A DNA stretch of 64,000 nt from Halostagnicola kamekurae (GTDB lineage: Archaea; Halobacteriota; Halobacteria; Halobacteriales; Natrialbaceae). The DNA lies in NCBI RefSeq assembly GCF_900116205.1, contig NZ_FOZS01000001.1, positions 620,001 through 684,000 on the forward strand. The letters are read 5' to 3'. The notes under the pieces were generated by a model. It did not search any database. It was not told where the DNA came from and worked only from the letters and a program-made list of their open reading frames with translations. Shown here one piece after another: positions 63,226 to 64,000 of this stretch. The first letter of the stretch is position 1, and every line of letters begins with the position of its first letter. A program made the translations under genes and the position numbers.

Positions 63226-64000
63226 TCAGTCCGCGAGCCGGTCGGCGAGTTCACGTACGCCCGGTTTCTCGAGTCGGTCGGGATTCCCCAGCACGCGGAC
63301 GGGTTGCTCGCCGAGGGAGACGAATCCCAGATCGAGTCGGTCGGCTGTCTCGCGGAGACCGACGGCGGCGTCGGCCGACCCGTCGACGATTCGTCGTGCC
63401 GGACTCTCGTGGGCGCGGAGCCCGAGGCCGAAACCGTCGATCGACTCGGTCAGGTCCGCCCGCGAGGCGTCGCGCTCGTCGGCTAACTCGTCGATCTCGC
63501 GCTCGAGGCTCGTTCGAAGCCCCGAGTCGGGCGTGCGGTTGACGAAGCGGTGATCGCCCTCGACGAGATCGACAATCCCCTCTACCTCTCGCGGATTTCC
63601 TGGCGGGACGATCAGCCCCCACTCGCGGGTGTAGCGGCCGAGTTCGGTCGCGTCGACATCGCGCTCGAGCGGTCCGGCGGCGACGACGAAATCCGGGATG
63701 CCGTCTCGAAGGCGTCTGAGCCCCGGTCGGGTGCCGACCGAGAGGTATCGGGGGTGCTCGAGGCCGTCGAGCAACCGATTGAGCGTCGGGTCGCCCTCGC
63801 CGACGCCCAGAAGTGTTGGGGGGCGCACGTCCGGCGAAAAGAGTTTCACCTCGACGCGTTCGCCCGCCTCGAGGTAGTCAGTCTCCGCCGAGATCTCGAC
63901 CACGCCGTCGGCCTCGGAGAGGCTCGTCGTCGCGCCGCTTCCCTTATCGACGGGATAGACGAGCCGCTCGCCGTCGCCGTCGGTCGTGATGCCGATGGGC
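63226..64000 (-). CDS. molybdopterin biosynthesis MoeA-type protein with C-terminal binding domain (partial)
   Basis: The gene runs off the window; 258 residues of its end are visible. The first part, with ITTDGDGERLVYPVDKGSGA and TSLSEADGVVEI, is the end of a MoeA domain, which inserts molybdenum into molybdopterin. The remaining about 190 residues (SVGTRPGLRRL, LVEGDHRFVNRTPDSGLRTS) form a periplasmic-binding-like substrate-binding domain of the kind seen in MoeA-PBP fusions. It may sense or bind molybdate, by inference. Confidence 0.87.
   Translation of the reverse strand, partial: PIGITTDGDGERLVYPVDKGSGATTSLSEADGVVEISAETDYLEAGERVEVKLFSPDVRPPTLLGVGEGDPTLNRLLDGLEHPRYLSVGTRPGLRRLRDGIPDFVVAAGPLERDVDATELGRYTREWGLIVPPGNPREVEGIVDLVEGDHRFVNRTPDSGLRTSLEREIDELADERDASRADLTESIDGFGLGLRAHESPARRIVDGSADAAVGLRETADRLDLGFVSLGEQPVRVLGNPDRLEKPGVRELADRLAD

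Overview
The window is chromosomal DNA from a halophilic archaeon (class Halobacteria), most probably a member of the Natrialbales such as the Natrinema/Haloterrigena group; that assignment is my inference. The evidence is high GC with heavy use of CTC-GAG (Leu-Glu) codon pairs, strongly acidic proteins, TATA-driven genes with little or no leader, and many Halobacteria-only families (HalOD1, DUF7344, DUF5786, DUF5778, DUF6149, LWR-salt, bacterio-opsin-activator HTH). I found no rRNA, tRNA, CRISPR array, intact transposase or prophage.

Layout. 0-9.4 kb: housekeeping genes, namely an SRAP (HMCES/YedK) DNA-protein crosslink protein, a thermosome subunit, a divergent lrp/glnA pair, a BrkB-type membrane protein and tRNA methyltransferase Trm1. 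9.4-11.4 kb: a replication origin, consisting of an Orc1/Cdc6 gene followed by nine copies of an ORB-like repeat (eight direct, one inverted) around an AT-rich stretch. 11.5-16 kb: hisH, a family-4 uracil-DNA glycosylase, DUF99, L40e, tsr3 and a perfect 75-nt palindrome. 16-26.7 kb: a rhodanese-metallo-hydrolase, katG, an aspartoacylase-like gene overlapping thrC, a lipoprotein, argS and a DICT-domain protein. 26.8-36.5 kb: a lipoprotein, a MinD-type ATPase, an FAD oxidoreductase, a polysaccharide deacetylase, an MFS transporter, thrB, a frameshifted membrane-protein remnant and pdxS. 36.7-45 kb: a cluster of small regulators (three DUF7344, HTH_10, HalOD1, DUF6293) around valS. 45.5-50.8 kb: cydAB, an SSS symporter with its DUF3311 partner, and a membrane-anchored winged-helix protein. 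51-57 kb: dnaG, a DUF92 protein, and a catalytic UppS beside a UppS-like protein that lacks the catalytic aspartate. 57-61 kb: an operon for late and early tetrapyrrole steps (fused AhbA-AhbB siroheme decarboxylase, precorrin-2 dehydrogenase, hemA). The end holds pterin dehydratase, LWR-salt, HAD, HTH_10 and a truncated MoeA with a periplasmic-binding-like domain.

The main things worth following up are: (1) the origin with its own ORB sequence type; (2) degenerate 20-30 bp tandem repeats that start at or just after the stop codon of many unrelated genes, in some cases copying the stop codon itself (hisH, the DUF6517 lipoprotein, the polysaccharide deacetylase, cydB); (3) the paired catalytic and non-catalytic cis-prenyltransferases, which look like the eukaryotic DHDDS/NgBR arrangement; (4) the AhbA-AhbB fusion operon; (5) a low-GC island at 57.1-57.4 kb bounded by short inverted repeats.
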